A stretch of DNA of 64,000 nt from Gammaproteobacteria bacterium (GCA_041395725.1 JAWKZW010000001.1:2170001-2234000); one strand, 5' to 3'. Counted from the first letter of the stretch, positions 36,048-45,652 are shown. The notes: generated from the sequence alone by a model not told the origin. Made by a program: numbers and translations.

Positions 36048-37307
36048 CTATTCTTTCCAGGGTCGCAGTTTCCTGGCTACCAGCACCTGTTTGAGCCGCG
36101 CATATTGAGGGATGCCCTGCTTGTATTCCGGGTAGTCCTCGCCCTGGATCAGCGGCGAGAAATACTCCCGGGCGGCATCGGTAATGTGAAAGCCGTCCCG
36201 GCTGATGAAGTTACGGGGCATGGTTTTCTCCACGTTGGCGACATCTTCCAGTCTCGCTTCGCCCACTTTCCAGCTGTATTTTTTACCCTTGCCGCGCACA
36301 ATGATCGGCATGACGGCATTTTTGCCTGCCAGTGCGAACTCCACCGCCGCCTGACCCATGGCATAAGCCTGCTCAACGTCGGTAGCCGAGGCAATATGGC
36401 GGGCTGCACGCTGAAGATAGTCCGAAACCGCCCAGTGGTACTTGTATCCGGTTGCGTCCTTGACCATATTGGCCACAAAAGGCGCCACGCCACCCAGTTG
36501 AACATGCCCGAAGGCATCGCGACCGCCGGCATCGGCCAGAAAGGTGCCATCCTGGTACTGGGCGCCTTCTGAGACAACCACCGCACAATAGCCGTATTTC
36601 CTGACGCAGCTTTGCACCTTGCGCAGGAATTTATCTTTGCTGAAGGGAATCTCCGGGAACAGAATGATATGGGGTGCATCGCCTTCCTGTTCGCTGGCCA
36701 GGCCCGCCGCACCGGCTATCCAGCCGGCGTGACGGCCCATGACTTCCAGCACAAAAACCTTGGTTGAGCTTTCGCACATGGATGCCACGTCCAGCCCGGC
36801 TTCCTTGATGGAAACCGCCACATACTTTGCCACCGAGCCGAAGCCGGGGCAGTTGTCGGTAATGGGCAGATCATTGTCCACGGTTTTGGGTATCCCGATG
36901 CAGGTGATGGGAAAGCCCTCCTGAATGCTGAACTGGGCAATCTTGTTGGCGGTATCCTGAGAATCGCCTCCGCCGTTGTACAGAAAGTAGCGGATATTGT
37001 GTGCCTTGAAGACCTCCAGCAAGCGTTCGTATTCGCGCTGATTTTCGGAAAAGCTTCTGAGCTTGTAGCGGCAGGAGCCAAACGCACCTGCCGGCGTGCT
37101 GCGCAACAGGGCGATGGTTTTCGCGCTTTCCTTGCTGGTGTCGATCAGCTCTTCCCGTAGCGCACCGATAATACCATTGCGACCGGCATAGACTTTCCCG
37201 ATCTGGTCACGATTTTTTCTGGCCGTTTCTATGACGCCACAGGCGCTGGCATTGATCACCGAAGTGACACCGCCTGACTGGGCGTAAAACAAGTTTGCTT
37301 TTGCCAT
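36048..37307 (-). CDS. pfp: 6-phosphofructokinase, probably pyrophosphate-dependent
   Basis: A 419-residue PfkA-superfamily enzyme. QSGGVTSVINAS is the phosphate-donor loop, NGGGDSQDTA the donor-selecting motif, IPKTVDNDL the catalytic loop with the Lys typical of PPi-dependent forms, and MGRHAGWIAG the fructose 6-phosphate site. The long length and P-K-T favour PPi over ATP as donor. The start is ATG 37307, with AGGA somewhat far upstream. Single gene, divergent from ubiX. Confidence 0.9.
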   Translation of the reverse strand: MAKANLFYAQSGGVTSVINASACGVIETARKNRDQIGKVYAGRNGIIGALREELIDTSKESAKTIALLRSTPAGAFGSCRYKLRSFSENQREYERLLEVFKAHNIRYFLYNGGGDSQDTANKIAQFSIQEGFPITCIGIPKTVDNDLPITDNCPGFGSVAKYVAVSIKEAGLDVASMCESSTKVFVLEVMGRHAGWIAGAAGLASEQEGDAPHIILFPEIPFSKDKFLRKVQSCVRKYGYCAVVVSEGAQYQDGTFLADAGGRDAFGHVQLGGVAPFVANMVKDATGYKYHWAVSDYLQRAARHIASATDVEQAYAMGQAAVEFALAGKNAVMPIIVRGKGKKYSWKVGEARLEDVANVEKTMPRNFISRDGFHITDAAREYFSPLIQGEDYPEYKQGIPQYARLKQVLVARKLRPWKE

Positions 37308-37447
37308 GTTTTTTCTGTTTTTCCTATTGTTCCGGAGTGAAATTCGTACCCGCATGTTATCACTGGGGTGGTTCAGTTCAAGAATGGTATTTGGCCGTTA
37401 AGAATGTAACAATCCCGCTTCCCAGCTAGCAAAGGAGTACAGGTTGC

Positions 37448-38029
37448 ATGCAGTTGATTGTCGGCATGTCGGGCGCGAGCGGACTGATCTATGGGATCCG
37501 GCTGCTGGAAGTGCTGAAGCAGCAGTCGGACGTTGAGACCCACCTGATTCTGTCCGGTTCGGCCAAGCTCAATATCGGGCTCGAAACGGACTGGTCAGTG
37601 GCTGATGTGAAGGCGCTGGCGGATCATGTACATGCCTATAAAGATATCGCTGCCAGTATCGCCAGCGGCTCGTTCAGAACTGATGGCATGATCATCGCCC
37701 CCTGTTCAATCAAGACCGTATCCGGGATAGCCAACAGCTATGCCGACAACCTCATGGTCAGGGCTGCCGACGTGGTGCTGAAGGAACGTCGAAGGCTGGT
37801 GCTGGTACCACGGGAGACGCCACTCCATACCGGCCATTGCCGGCTGTTCTACGAACTCAGTCAGATGGGCGCTATTCTTGCGCCTCCCGTCCCGGCTTTC
37901 TACACGCGACCCAAGACTATCGATGATCTGGTGGATCATCACGTGGGCAGGTTGCTGGACCTGTTTGACCTGGACCCCGGAATAGTGAGTCGCTGGCAGG
38001 GGGCAAAGAAGGCAGGGTGTGATGGGTAA
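37448..38029 (+). CDS. ubiX: flavin prenyltransferase UbiX
   Basis: Makes prenylated FMN for the UbiD decarboxylase in ubiquinone synthesis. The 193-residue protein has VGMSGASGLIYGIRLLE, HLILSGSAKLNI, IIAPCSIKTVSGIANSYADNLMVRAADVVLKERRRLVLVPRETPLH (interrupted here only by description) and FYTRPKTIDDLVDHHVGRLLDLF. ubiD is not in the window. AAAGGAG precedes the start. Confidence 0.95.
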   Translation: MQLIVGMSGASGLIYGIRLLEVLKQQSDVETHLILSGSAKLNIGLETDWSVADVKALADHVHAYKDIAASIASGSFRTDGMIIAPCSIKTVSGIANSYADNLMVRAADVVLKERRRLVLVPRETPLHTGHCRLFYELSQMGAILAPPVPAFYTRPKTIDDLVDHHVGRLLDLFDLDPGIVSRWQGAKKAGCDG

Positions 38030-38103
38030 GCGGCGCCCAGGCAGACTGTCGAGAAACCGGCGTCCCTGCGTGCCCTTCAATTAGGTCTGAATTCAGAGGC
38101 TCT

Positions 38104-38616
38104 TTAGCGGCTCTCGCACGCAAATGTCTCAAGCAGCGAATTCAGCAGTTGTTGCAGACTGGCGTCTGTTTTAAGCCCCGCGAGCAATAAATAGCGCTCA
38201 AGGTTATTCTCCATCCCGGCCCGTCCTGCGGAAGCGGTGTCCGGAGCAAGCGGTGCTAGTAAAGCTTCCAGGTTATTCTGTTGCAGGTGCTCTGCCTGCA
38301 GTTCCAGCTTCTTCACCTGGGTGCGCAGGTTGACCAGCTCAGTGCCGGATTGCTCACTATTGGATAATTCGGCTTTCAGCCAGCGTCGTATCTGCCGCAA
38401 CGGCCTGACCACCTGTCCGGACCACTTGTCAGAGTATGCAGTCAGGCACTCCAGCTGTGGCCGGGATAGCTCGCCGTATGCGTATCCGTACCACAGGCAG
38501 CACAGGACAAGATTGACATCCAGGCCATACTCATCCTGCAGGCGCAGGCAGGACTCCGCGACACCTGGCAGGGCGTAGTGTGTCAGTGAATAGTCCCAGA
38601 AGCTTTCACGATTCAT
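38104..38616 (-). CDS. TIGR02444-family protein
   Basis: A 170-residue protein beginning with a short acidic head and SFWDYSLTHYAL, then LRLQDEYGLDVNLVLCCLWYG, which is the signature of the TIGR02444 family found in gammaproteobacteria. The C-terminal half is helical. Function unknown. It lies 36 bp downstream of the amidotransferase-like gene on the same strand, so the two may be cotranscribed. Confidence 0.8.
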   Translation of the reverse strand: MNRESFWDYSLTHYALPGVAESCLRLQDEYGLDVNLVLCCLWYGYAYGELSRPQLECLTAYSDKWSGQVVRPLRQIRRWLKAELSNSEQSGTELVNLRTQVKKLELQAEHLQQNNLEALLAPLAPDTASAGRAGMENNLERYLLLAGLKTDASLQQLLNSLLETFACESR

Positions 38617-38651
38617 GTCGGCTCAGAAGCGGCAGTCAGTCAGTTACCGGC

Positions 38652-40055
38652 TCATTCCTGCATGCCATGATAGAGCAATCGTATAAGCAGACGCACGCCA
38701 TCATTGTCTTTCAATTCCGCATAGCGGGGTCCCTCGCGCTTACCGACGTCACGAATATCCGCCATCAGTTCCGGATGAAACTGGCAGGTGAAAGAGCGGC
38801 GAATAGTATGCGTCTCCCAGTCTTTGTAGTAGATGCAGGTATTGGACGCTTCAGTCCAGCTGGTTGCATCGGCCTGAGTCTGAGCCAGAATTTCAACCGC
38901 ATAGGGTAAATTCAACAGCCAGGACAGCGGGCTGATAGCTATCTTGAAACGGATCGGAACAATGGTGTCGTGCAGCAGCTTGTAGGCCCAGTTGGCGAAC
39001 AGGATGGCCTCTTCGTTGACCTCGTCACCGTGGAACATCTCGATATTCAATTCCCGCTCCAGGCGAATCAGCGTATCGATAACGCCTTCCAGTTCATCGG
39101 CGATCAAAGAGTGGGCGTCATGCAGTTCCCCCGGGATATGATCGGCCGGCTGGCGTCGCCGGTAATGGAGCAGCTTGCGGGTCCCCACTTCCAGCGTTTC
39201 ATTGGGAGCCACGGCAAACTTGCTGTCGTGCCAGCCTCTGGCCACCACTTCGTCGTGTTTGATCACTTGCAGGGATTCGCCGACCTCGGCGATGCGTTGG
39301 CAGACCCGCCGCAGTGAACTGATTGCAAAGCCTTCCGGGTCCAGGGGCAGCGTGGCCAGATCCATGACCTCTCTGACAGCACGCTTGATCAGCCTGATGT
39401 GGGAAGCCGCGACCAATTGATGCCCCAGGCAGATAAAGATGCAGGGACCGCTGCCGGTAGAGCGGCGCATCAACAGCTGGTCCATCAGAGAAAGTATGTC
39501 TTCCAGGCTGGAGCTCGTGCCATCGAAGCTGGAGGAATCGTGCACCGAGGGGTTACCGCCCTGCACCACGGTGGCAATTCCGGCGCTGAGGACATTGGCC
39601 AGCCGCCAGGGGTTCGAGATGCCGCTCTGCCAGACCGGGTACAGAATCGTGTCACAGTCGGCAATCTGCTGCAGAATATAGGCGATGTTTTTCGAGGCCC
39701 GCACTGCTTCACCCTGCAGATTGATCCCTACGTTGGGCCAGGGTTCGATCACCGACACGCTCTGGCGGTATATTTCTGGCAGACTCAGGAGCAGGTCGAG
39801 CTCCACCCGGGAAGCGATGACTTTTTCCAGCGGTGGTGCGGCACCCCACTCGAAGGAATGGGCATCGACCAGCATATCCCGTCCTGGAAACGGGGTCGGT
39901 GACTCGCGGTCGTCAAGAAAGTAGCCAAGCAGAGCATGAATGGATTGGGGGGTCGACGGATGGGAGCCGAGGATGCCAGGTGTTGTTCGCCAGGAGAGTC
40001 GTTCCAGTAATTGCGTTGTGGTGAGAGACTCCTGACGGGGTGTACCTGACATCAT
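38652..40055 (-). CDS. divergent class I glutamine amidotransferase-like protein
   Basis: A 467-residue protein of unknown role. It has the three residues of a class I GATase: a Cys at about 209 in FICLGHQLVAASH (the G-x-C-x-G-x/H elbow), and a His-x-Glu in TCQFHPELMADIR near the C-terminus. The gap between elbow and His is over 200 residues, much more than in stand-alone GATases (about 80), so there is a large helical insert. About 100 residues precede the GATase part. ATG 40055 has AAGG 8 bases upstream; a GTG at 40079 is the alternative. No synthase partner is adjacent, and TIGR02444 follows. Confidence 0.65.
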   Translation of the reverse strand: MMSGTPRQESLTTTQLLERLSWRTTPGILGSHPSTPQSIHALLGYFLDDRESPTPFPGRDMLVDAHSFEWGAAPPLEKVIASRVELDLLLSLPEIYRQSVSVIEPWPNVGINLQGEAVRASKNIAYILQQIADCDTILYPVWQSGISNPWRLANVLSAGIATVVQGGNPSVHDSSSFDGTSSSLEDILSLMDQLLMRRSTGSGPCIFICLGHQLVAASHIRLIKRAVREVMDLATLPLDPEGFAISSLRRVCQRIAEVGESLQVIKHDEVVARGWHDSKFAVAPNETLEVGTRKLLHYRRRQPADHIPGELHDAHSLIADELEGVIDTLIRLERELNIEMFHGDEVNEEAILFANWAYKLLHDTIVPIRFKIAISPLSWLLNLPYAVEILAQTQADATSWTEASNTCIYYKDWETHTIRRSFTCQFHPELMADIRDVGKREGPRYAELKDNDGVRLLIRLLYHGMQE

Positions 40056-40354
40056 GTAAGCGGCCTTTTCTGTTTGCACATTTCTGGACCAGAGTCAGCA
40101 AAGTTGATGCCAAGTGAGCCTGACCAGCGACCCGATGGAATGCCGGCGCTCAGTTTATGCGCCGCGATAGCGCGTGAACCATTCTGGTGCTCCTCGTGCA
40201 TTACTGAGCCGCAGACGCACTATAAAGAGGCGCAGGGTCGTCACGAAAGCTTCACAAAATTGACATATCGTGCTGATACCTTTCTACGGTTATCTTGTGT
40301 CTTTTGTCAGCGCTCAATTTGCCTGTCGCCACCTGCAGTCTATCGGGAGTATTC

Positions 40355-41116
40355 ATGCGCAGGTTATTTCTGATTATCAATCTAAGAACCGCTATCGTAG
40401 TCGTGTTTGCCATCGCGTCAACCTGGCTATGCAGTCATTTCAACCTGACGGCCAATTTTTCAGTCACCTTTCTACTGACGGCAGTAATTTTCCCCGTAGT
40501 CTTCTCGATTCACAGTGCCTATGAGCGCAGGGAGAAAGCGCTCAAGGATTACGCGACGCTGAAGTCTAATGGGAGGGCTTTGTACCTGGCTTTGCGAGAC
40601 TGGATTGATCAGCCGGATCCGGATGCTCTGCAGGCAATGCGCAATAAGCTGGAATCATTGCTGAATAATCTGGTCCAGGTGCTGACCGGTGATCAGCGGG
40701 CCATTGAAAACAATCAGCGCCAGGTTTATGAGTCTTTTTCTGACCTATCCCTCTTTATTCGCACTGATATGCGGCAGCAGAACCTGGCCGTTACCGAAGT
40801 ATCCAGAGTAAACAATTACTTGAGCGAGATGATGCTGGCATTCGAATCCATCAAACATATTTATCAGTACCGTACTCCGGTGACACTGAAAATGTTCGGT
40901 GACTTTTTTGTGGTACTGGTGCCGATTATTTACGGCCCGTACTTTGCCTATTCGGGGCAGGAATATTCCAGCGGCCTGCTTTATGTGATGCCCGTGTTGT
41001 TTTCCGTTGTACTTACGGCACTGGTGAACATTCAGACGCAGCTGGAAAATCCTTTCGACCAATTTGGCGAAGACGATGTGGTATTCAACACACGACGCTT
41101 TATCGCCTCGTTGTAG
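40355..41116 (+). CDS. bestrophin-like membrane protein
   Basis: A 253-residue protein with two N-terminal helices (LFLIINLRTAIVVVFAIA, TFLLTAVIFPVVFSIH), a cytosolic helical middle (FSDLSLFIRTDMRQQNLA) and two C-terminal helices (FFVVLVPIIYGPYFAYS, LYVMPVLFSVVLTALVNIQ). The second pair leads to QLENPFDQFGEDDV, which is reminiscent of the acidic post-TM segment of bestrophin chloride channels (UPF0187-like). GGGAG stands 8 bases before the ATG. It is 130 bp upstream of the TIR gene, same strand. Channel function is an inference. Confidence 0.55.
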   Translation: MRRLFLIINLRTAIVVVFAIASTWLCSHFNLTANFSVTFLLTAVIFPVVFSIHSAYERREKALKDYATLKSNGRALYLALRDWIDQPDPDALQAMRNKLESLLNNLVQVLTGDQRAIENNQRQVYESFSDLSLFIRTDMRQQNLAVTEVSRVNNYLSEMMLAFESIKHIYQYRTPVTLKMFGDFFVVLVPIIYGPYFAYSGQEYSSGLLYVMPVLFSVVLTALVNIQTQLENPFDQFGEDDVVFNTRRFIASL

Positions 41117-41246
41117 CAGGATTAATGCGCCTTAAGGTTGAAAAGTCAGTAATTTTCTGTCATTAGTAAGCGCTTCCAGATGATTAGGCGGGCCACTGCT
41201 TTTTCAGCCGGCAGAGTCCACTCAGCTTTGCCGCAGCCACTATCAG

Positions 41247-43502
41247 GTGATCCACTTGACCGACCATCGCACGCTCAGTTTTGATGAAGCCCGATACAAG
41301 GCCTTTATCTCCTACAGTCACAGGGATGACCGCTGGGCGGCGTGGTTGCACAAGGCGCTGGAATCCTACAAGCCGCCGAAACAATTGGTAAGCACTGTCA
41401 ACGAATTCGGAGTGGTGCCGGCCAGGATGGCGCCGATCTTCCGTGATCGTGAGGAATTACCCAGTGCCACAGATCTGGGATCGCTACTGACTCGCTCCCT
41501 TGAAGAGTCGGCCTGTCAGATTGTTATCTGCTCGCCCGCTTCTGCCCGCTCCCACTGGGTCAACGAGGAGATCCTGGCATTCAAACGACTGGGCAGAGAG
41601 CACCGTATCTATTGCCTCATCGTCGACGGCGAACCCAATGCCTCCGATATGCCCGGCCGGGAGGAGGAAGAATGTTTCCCGCCGGCCTTGCGTTTCAAAC
41701 TGGATGCCGACGGCAATCTGTGTGACGAACGCACCGAGCCGATTGCAGCGGATGCCCGCAAGAACAAAGATGGCAAGCACAACGCCAAGATGAAGCTGCT
41801 GGCCGGGATACTGGGGGTCGGTTTTGATCAGCTGGCCCAGCGGGAGATGCATCGCCGCCAGCAGCGCATGATTTCGGTGGCGGTGGCGTCGATTACCGGT
41901 ATGGTGATCACCAGCGGGCTGGCTGTCGCCGCGGTGCTGGCACAGCAGGAGGCGGAACGTCAGCGCATCAGGGCGGAGATCGAGGCGGAGACTGCTCAGC
42001 AGACGACCAACTTCATGGTGGACCTGTTCGAGGTATCGGACCCCAGTGAGGCATTGGGCAACACCATTACCGCGCGGGAAATTCTGGATCGCGGCGCCCG
42101 CCGGATAGAATTCGAGCTGACCGATCAACCGGAGATTCAGTCCACCCTGATGGACACCATGGGTACTGTCTACCAGAGCCTGGGACTGTATCCCCAGGCA
42201 CGGGAGCTGTTGGAGCGGGGGCTGAATACGCGTCGCTCCATTTTCGGCTCGGAGCACGTGGACGTAGCCCGCAGTCAGTCGAATATCGCTGCACTGCTGG
42301 GTGTGCAGGCAGAATTTGACGAAGCGGTACAGATGTACCAGCAGGCTATCCAGACCCTGGAAGAGGCTCCCGAGGCTACCGATGCCGAAATGGCCGCGGC
42401 CCTCAGCGGCCTGGCCCAGGTGTATTCGCTGCAGGGTGATTTCGCGGCCGCCGAGGCGCAGCAGCGACAAGCTATTGCCCTGCAGCGGACCAGACCGGAC
42501 ACTGAATCCCTGGAGCTGGCACGCAGTCTGGATCAGCTGGGCATGGCCCTGGGGTTTCAGGCGCGCCCGGAGGAAGCCGAGCCGCTTTTGCGTGAGGCGC
42601 TCGCTATGCGCCGGCGTCTGGCGCCGGGCAGCGTGCATCCGGACCTGGACGACAGTCTCACTAACCTGGCGGTGTTTCTCTACGAACAGGGCCGTTACGA
42701 GGAAACCGAGGATCTGTTCCGCGAGTCTCTGCAGATGAACCAGCGCCTGCTGGGGGAGCAACACCCGGACCTGGGGGATTCCCTGAATAACCTGGCCTTC
42801 GTGCTCCACGACCAGGGTGAATACGACGAGGCCGAATCCTTCTACCTGCAGGCATTGGCAATACGCCAGCAGGGCCTGGGAGAAGACCATCCGCTGGTGG
42901 CACAGTCCCTCAACAATCTGGCGTTTCTCTATTACGACAAGGGCCAGTCCGATCTGGCCCTCGATTACTCCACCCAGGCCCTGGAAGCCTACCGCCGCGC
43001 CTATTCCGGCGACCACCCCGATATAGCCTACGGGCTGCAGAACCTGGCCGGCTGGCTGACAGAGCAGGGCGATTATGCCCGGGCAGAACAGTTGCTGGAT
43101 GAAGCCCTGGTAATGAATCAGCGCATCCTCCCCGCAGAACATCCAGACATCGGCATTACCCTGTCGGGCCTTGCGGTGCTTTACCTGGAGACCGGTCGGG
43201 TGGAGCAAGCTCTGGAAACGGCACAAAGCGCCAATAGCATTCTGTCCCAGGCCTACGGTGAAGACCACTGGCGCACCGCCTGGGCCAGATCGCTGCAAGG
43301 GGCGGCGCTGGCGAGACTGGGACGCTTCGAGGAAGCCGAGCCGATGTCAGTAGCGGCCTTTGAGGCCTTGCAGAATAATGGGGGCGCCCGCCCTGTGCAC
43401 ATCGAAACGGCCCTGCAGCGGGTAGTGATGCTGTACGAATCCTGGGGACGCCCGGAGCTGGCACGAACCTTTGCCGAGCAGCAGAATTCTCAGGCATTCT
43501 GA
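41247..43502 (+). CDS. TIR-transmembrane-TPR protein, candidate immune or signalling effector
   Basis: A 751-residue protein. The N-terminal TIR domain (about 17-165) begins YKAFISYSHRDDRWAAWLHKAL and has HWVNEEI with W104 and E107/E108 in the place of the catalytic Glu of NADase TIRs. A membrane helix follows (about 208-232, ISVAVASITGMVITSGLAV), then a coiled linker and about ten kinesin-light-chain-type TPRs (repeated A-x-SLNNLA-x-x-L-x-x-x-G, HPD/HPL). The start is GTG 41247 or TTG 41256, the latter with AGGTG 6 bases before. TIR enzymes cleave NAD+ or make signal nucleotides. The TPRs could sense a partner. A hairpin terminator follows the stop. Confidence 0.85.
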   Translation: MIHLTDHRTLSFDEARYKAFISYSHRDDRWAAWLHKALESYKPPKQLVSTVNEFGVVPARMAPIFRDREELPSATDLGSLLTRSLEESACQIVICSPASARSHWVNEEILAFKRLGREHRIYCLIVDGEPNASDMPGREEEECFPPALRFKLDADGNLCDERTEPIAADARKNKDGKHNAKMKLLAGILGVGFDQLAQREMHRRQQRMISVAVASITGMVITSGLAVAAVLAQQEAERQRIRAEIEAETAQQTTNFMVDLFEVSDPSEALGNTITAREILDRGARRIEFELTDQPEIQSTLMDTMGTVYQSLGLYPQARELLERGLNTRRSIFGSEHVDVARSQSNIAALLGVQAEFDEAVQMYQQAIQTLEEAPEATDAEMAAALSGLAQVYSLQGDFAAAEAQQRQAIALQRTRPDTESLELARSLDQLGMALGFQARPEEAEPLLREALAMRRRLAPGSVHPDLDDSLTNLAVFLYEQGRYEETEDLFRESLQMNQRLLGEQHPDLGDSLNNLAFVLHDQGEYDEAESFYLQALAIRQQGLGEDHPLVAQSLNNLAFLYYDKGQSDLALDYSTQALEAYRRAYSGDHPDIAYGLQNLAGWLTEQGDYARAEQLLDEALVMNQRILPAEHPDIGITLSGLAVLYLETGRVEQALETAQSANSILSQAYGEDHWRTAWARSLQGAALARLGRFEEAEPMSVAAFEALQNNGGARPVHIETALQRVVMLYESWGRPELARTFAEQQNSQAF

Positions 43503-43506
43503 CTTT

Positions 43507-43534
43507 GAAAAATCGACGACTCGATTTTTCTTCT
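43507..43534 (+). terminator. terminator-like hairpin after the TIR-TPR gene
   Basis: GAAAAATCGA (43507-43516) and TCGATTTTTC (43521-43530) form a 10-bp stem with a 4-base loop, four bases past the stop codon. The U tract is within and just after the stem. It would reduce read-through into the SLOG gene at 43668 and suggests separate or attenuated expression. Confidence 0.6.
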
Positions 43535-43667
43535 ATAAACTCAGTCTCAAGTTAAACCTGGCCCTGGTGCTGGCATAAGGTCTTGGCTGCAGGGTCAGTG
43601 AAGTGGTTAGAGCTTCATGCGTGGCCAGGGCAGGCAATGGACGCATCGTCTGTTATTAAGGAAGAAA

Positions 43668-45428
43668 ATGACTGCTGCTCCTGACGCAATGAAACAAGGT
43701 TTTGTCCTACCGCTCGTAGTTGCCGTCACCGGCCACCGGGATCTGGTGCCCGCCGAAATACCCCTCATCAAGGACCGGGTCCGCAGCCTGTTCGAGCAAC
43801 TTAAACGCGATTATCCCTACCGCAAGCTCACCGTCATGTCGCCCCTGGCGGAAGGGGCTGACCTGCTGGTGGCGGAGGTTGCGGACGAGCTGGCACTGGA
43901 GCTCTGGGTGCCACTGCCCAAGTCACTGGAGGAATACCGCGGCGATTTCGGCACTGCGGAAACCCTGGCGCAGTTCGAGTATTTTTGTAATAAAGCCAGC
44001 AAGGTCTTCGACCTGGCCAGTGAGATACCACCTGCCCCGGACGGGTTTGAGGAGGAGAACTGGCGGGTTTCCTATCCCTATGCCGCCATGGGGACTTTTC
44101 TGAGTGCTCATTGTCACATTCTGTTGGCCATCTGGGATGGGCGTCCCTCTGATGCGCTGGGCGGCACCGCGCAGGTGGTGCGCTTTCATCATGACGACGT
44201 CATGGAGGGATTTACTTCCAACACTGTGGAATCCCAGCAGATGATGCTGGACGACGAGAGTGACCTGGTCTACCACATTACCTGTTCCCGCCTGAGTCAT
44301 GCCGATCATTCAGACACAGACGAGCCGCTCATCGATTGCTGCTGGTTTACCAAGGATGCCGAGCATCCTCGCGCCGGGGAGTTACCGAAGCAGCATCAGC
44401 TGATTTTCAGGCGGGCGTCTGAATTCAGTCGCGATGCCCAGCAGTTTGCCGAGCAGATCGAGGCCCAGAAGTGGCCGCTGATCGAAGAGCAGGGTGATGC
44501 GCGCCTGCCGCCGGGCGTCGATGAGATCGATCGAATTTACAACATGGCCGACTGGCTGGCCATGCATTATCAGAAGAAGACCCTGCGGACCCTGCTGATC
44601 ACCCACTTGATGGCCTTTCTCATGGGGCTGATGTTCCTGCTGTATTCCGACTTCGAGTCGCTGCAGTCTTTTCTGGTGGCGTTTCTGATTTTCTTCGCCT
44701 TTGCCGCCGGCGCGCAGTTGTGGGCGCAGCGTAACGACTGGCAGCGTAAATACCTGGATTACCGGACTTTGGCGGAAGGCCTGCGGGTGCAGTTCTACTG
44801 GGCGGTGGCCGGGGTTGTCAGTGAAAACAAGTGGAAATTCACCCATGACTCGTTTCTGCAGAGTGAAGACCCGGAATTCGGCTGGATCCGAAACGTCATG
44901 CGGGTAGCCGGATTTCGTTGTGATGCCAGCCCCAACAAAGACCCGCAAGGGGTGCAATTCACCATCGATGAGTGGGTAGGGTCGAAACAGACTGGCCAGC
45001 TTGGTTACTACAAGCGCAAGGCCAGGGAGCGGGCCGAACGCCATCAGTTCACTGAGCGGCTTGGGCGTCTGAGTCTCGCGGTCAACGTGATCACGGTGCT
45101 GACGTTTCTGCTGATCGGTCAGCGTTTGCCCGAATTCGCACAGTCAGGTCTTTACGTGATCATGGGTTCGACACTGCTGCTGTATGCGGTACGGGAAGGT
45201 TATACCTATGCTGTGGGGACGAAGGAATTGATCAAGCAGTATCAGTTCATGTATCGCATCTTTGATAATGCTCACCAGCGACTGGTGCTGGCCAATGGTG
45301 ATCTCGTCAAGCAACGGCTGATCCTGTTTGCACTGGGACAGTCGGCTCTCGATGAACATTCAGATTGGACGCTGATGAACCGCGAGCGATCGCTGGATGA
45401 AAAAGAGATCTGGCTAATGGGCAGCTGA
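43668..45428 (+). CDS. SLOG-like nucleotide-sensing domain fused to SLATT-like membrane helices
   Basis: A 586-residue protein of two parts. The N-terminal half is a Rossmann-like SLOG-type domain with VVAVTGHRDLVP (residues 17-28) and the nucleotide-binding SPLAEGADLLVAE (58-70), the LOG/DprA-like pattern. From about 300 a membrane part has two helix pairs, about 306-352 (THLMAFLMGLMFLLY, FLVAFLIFFAFAAGAQ) and 466-512 (LAVNVITVLTFLLIG, YVIMGSTLLLYAV), as in SLATT effectors. Such SLOG-SLATT proteins were proposed to sense signal nucleotides and then perturb the membrane. Start ATG 43668 with AAGGAAG. It follows the TIR gene on the same strand. Confidence 0.75.
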   Translation: MTAAPDAMKQGFVLPLVVAVTGHRDLVPAEIPLIKDRVRSLFEQLKRDYPYRKLTVMSPLAEGADLLVAEVADELALELWVPLPKSLEEYRGDFGTAETLAQFEYFCNKASKVFDLASEIPPAPDGFEEENWRVSYPYAAMGTFLSAHCHILLAIWDGRPSDALGGTAQVVRFHHDDVMEGFTSNTVESQQMMLDDESDLVYHITCSRLSHADHSDTDEPLIDCCWFTKDAEHPRAGELPKQHQLIFRRASEFSRDAQQFAEQIEAQKWPLIEEQGDARLPPGVDEIDRIYNMADWLAMHYQKKTLRTLLITHLMAFLMGLMFLLYSDFESLQSFLVAFLIFFAFAAGAQLWAQRNDWQRKYLDYRTLAEGLRVQFYWAVAGVVSENKWKFTHDSFLQSEDPEFGWIRNVMRVAGFRCDASPNKDPQGVQFTIDEWVGSKQTGQLGYYKRKARERAERHQFTERLGRLSLAVNVITVLTFLLIGQRLPEFAQSGLYVIMGSTLLLYAVREGYTYAVGTKELIKQYQFMYRIFDNAHQRLVLANGDLVKQRLILFALGQSALDEHSDWTLMNRERSLDEKEIWLMGS

Positions 45429-45540
45429 AAGCCGTTTGCTGCGCGACGCTCCGGGTGCTTTTATCGCGAAGACGCGAAGAACAGGGGGGTGCGCCTCTCG
45501 CCTGACCTCAGGCCTTGTCAGTTTTCTGTACTTAGTCAGG

Positions 45541-45652
45541 GATTACTAATCAGGGCCTCCTTTAATCAGAACTTCCTTGCCGGAATCTTTGTCAGAGCCT
45601 CCTGATCGGAGATTACTGAGCAGAGGTCTCTGATCAGAGGTTCATCAGTGGT
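45541..45652. repeat. cluster of short TTAATCAGAGGCTCC-type repeats
   Basis: CTAATCAGGGCCTCCTTTAA at 45547 closely matches the repeat at 61864, and TCAGAACTTCCTTG continues the match. Three degenerate copies follow (TCAGAGCCTCCTGATC, GAGCAGAGGTCTCTGATC, TCAGAGGTTCATCAG). The cluster fills most of the gap between the SLOG gene and the convergent sulfotransferase gene. Confidence 0.5.

Noticed and set aside
36031..36050. TTTTCAACAGCCTGC shared with 7504-7518
   Set aside because: A 15-base match at two gene ends may be chance or a very common repeat; too little to interpret.
41484..43298. A 604-codon minus-strand frame opposite the TPR gene
   Set aside because: It mirrors the repeat structure of the plus-strand TPRs; the plus strand has clear TIR and TPR motifs.
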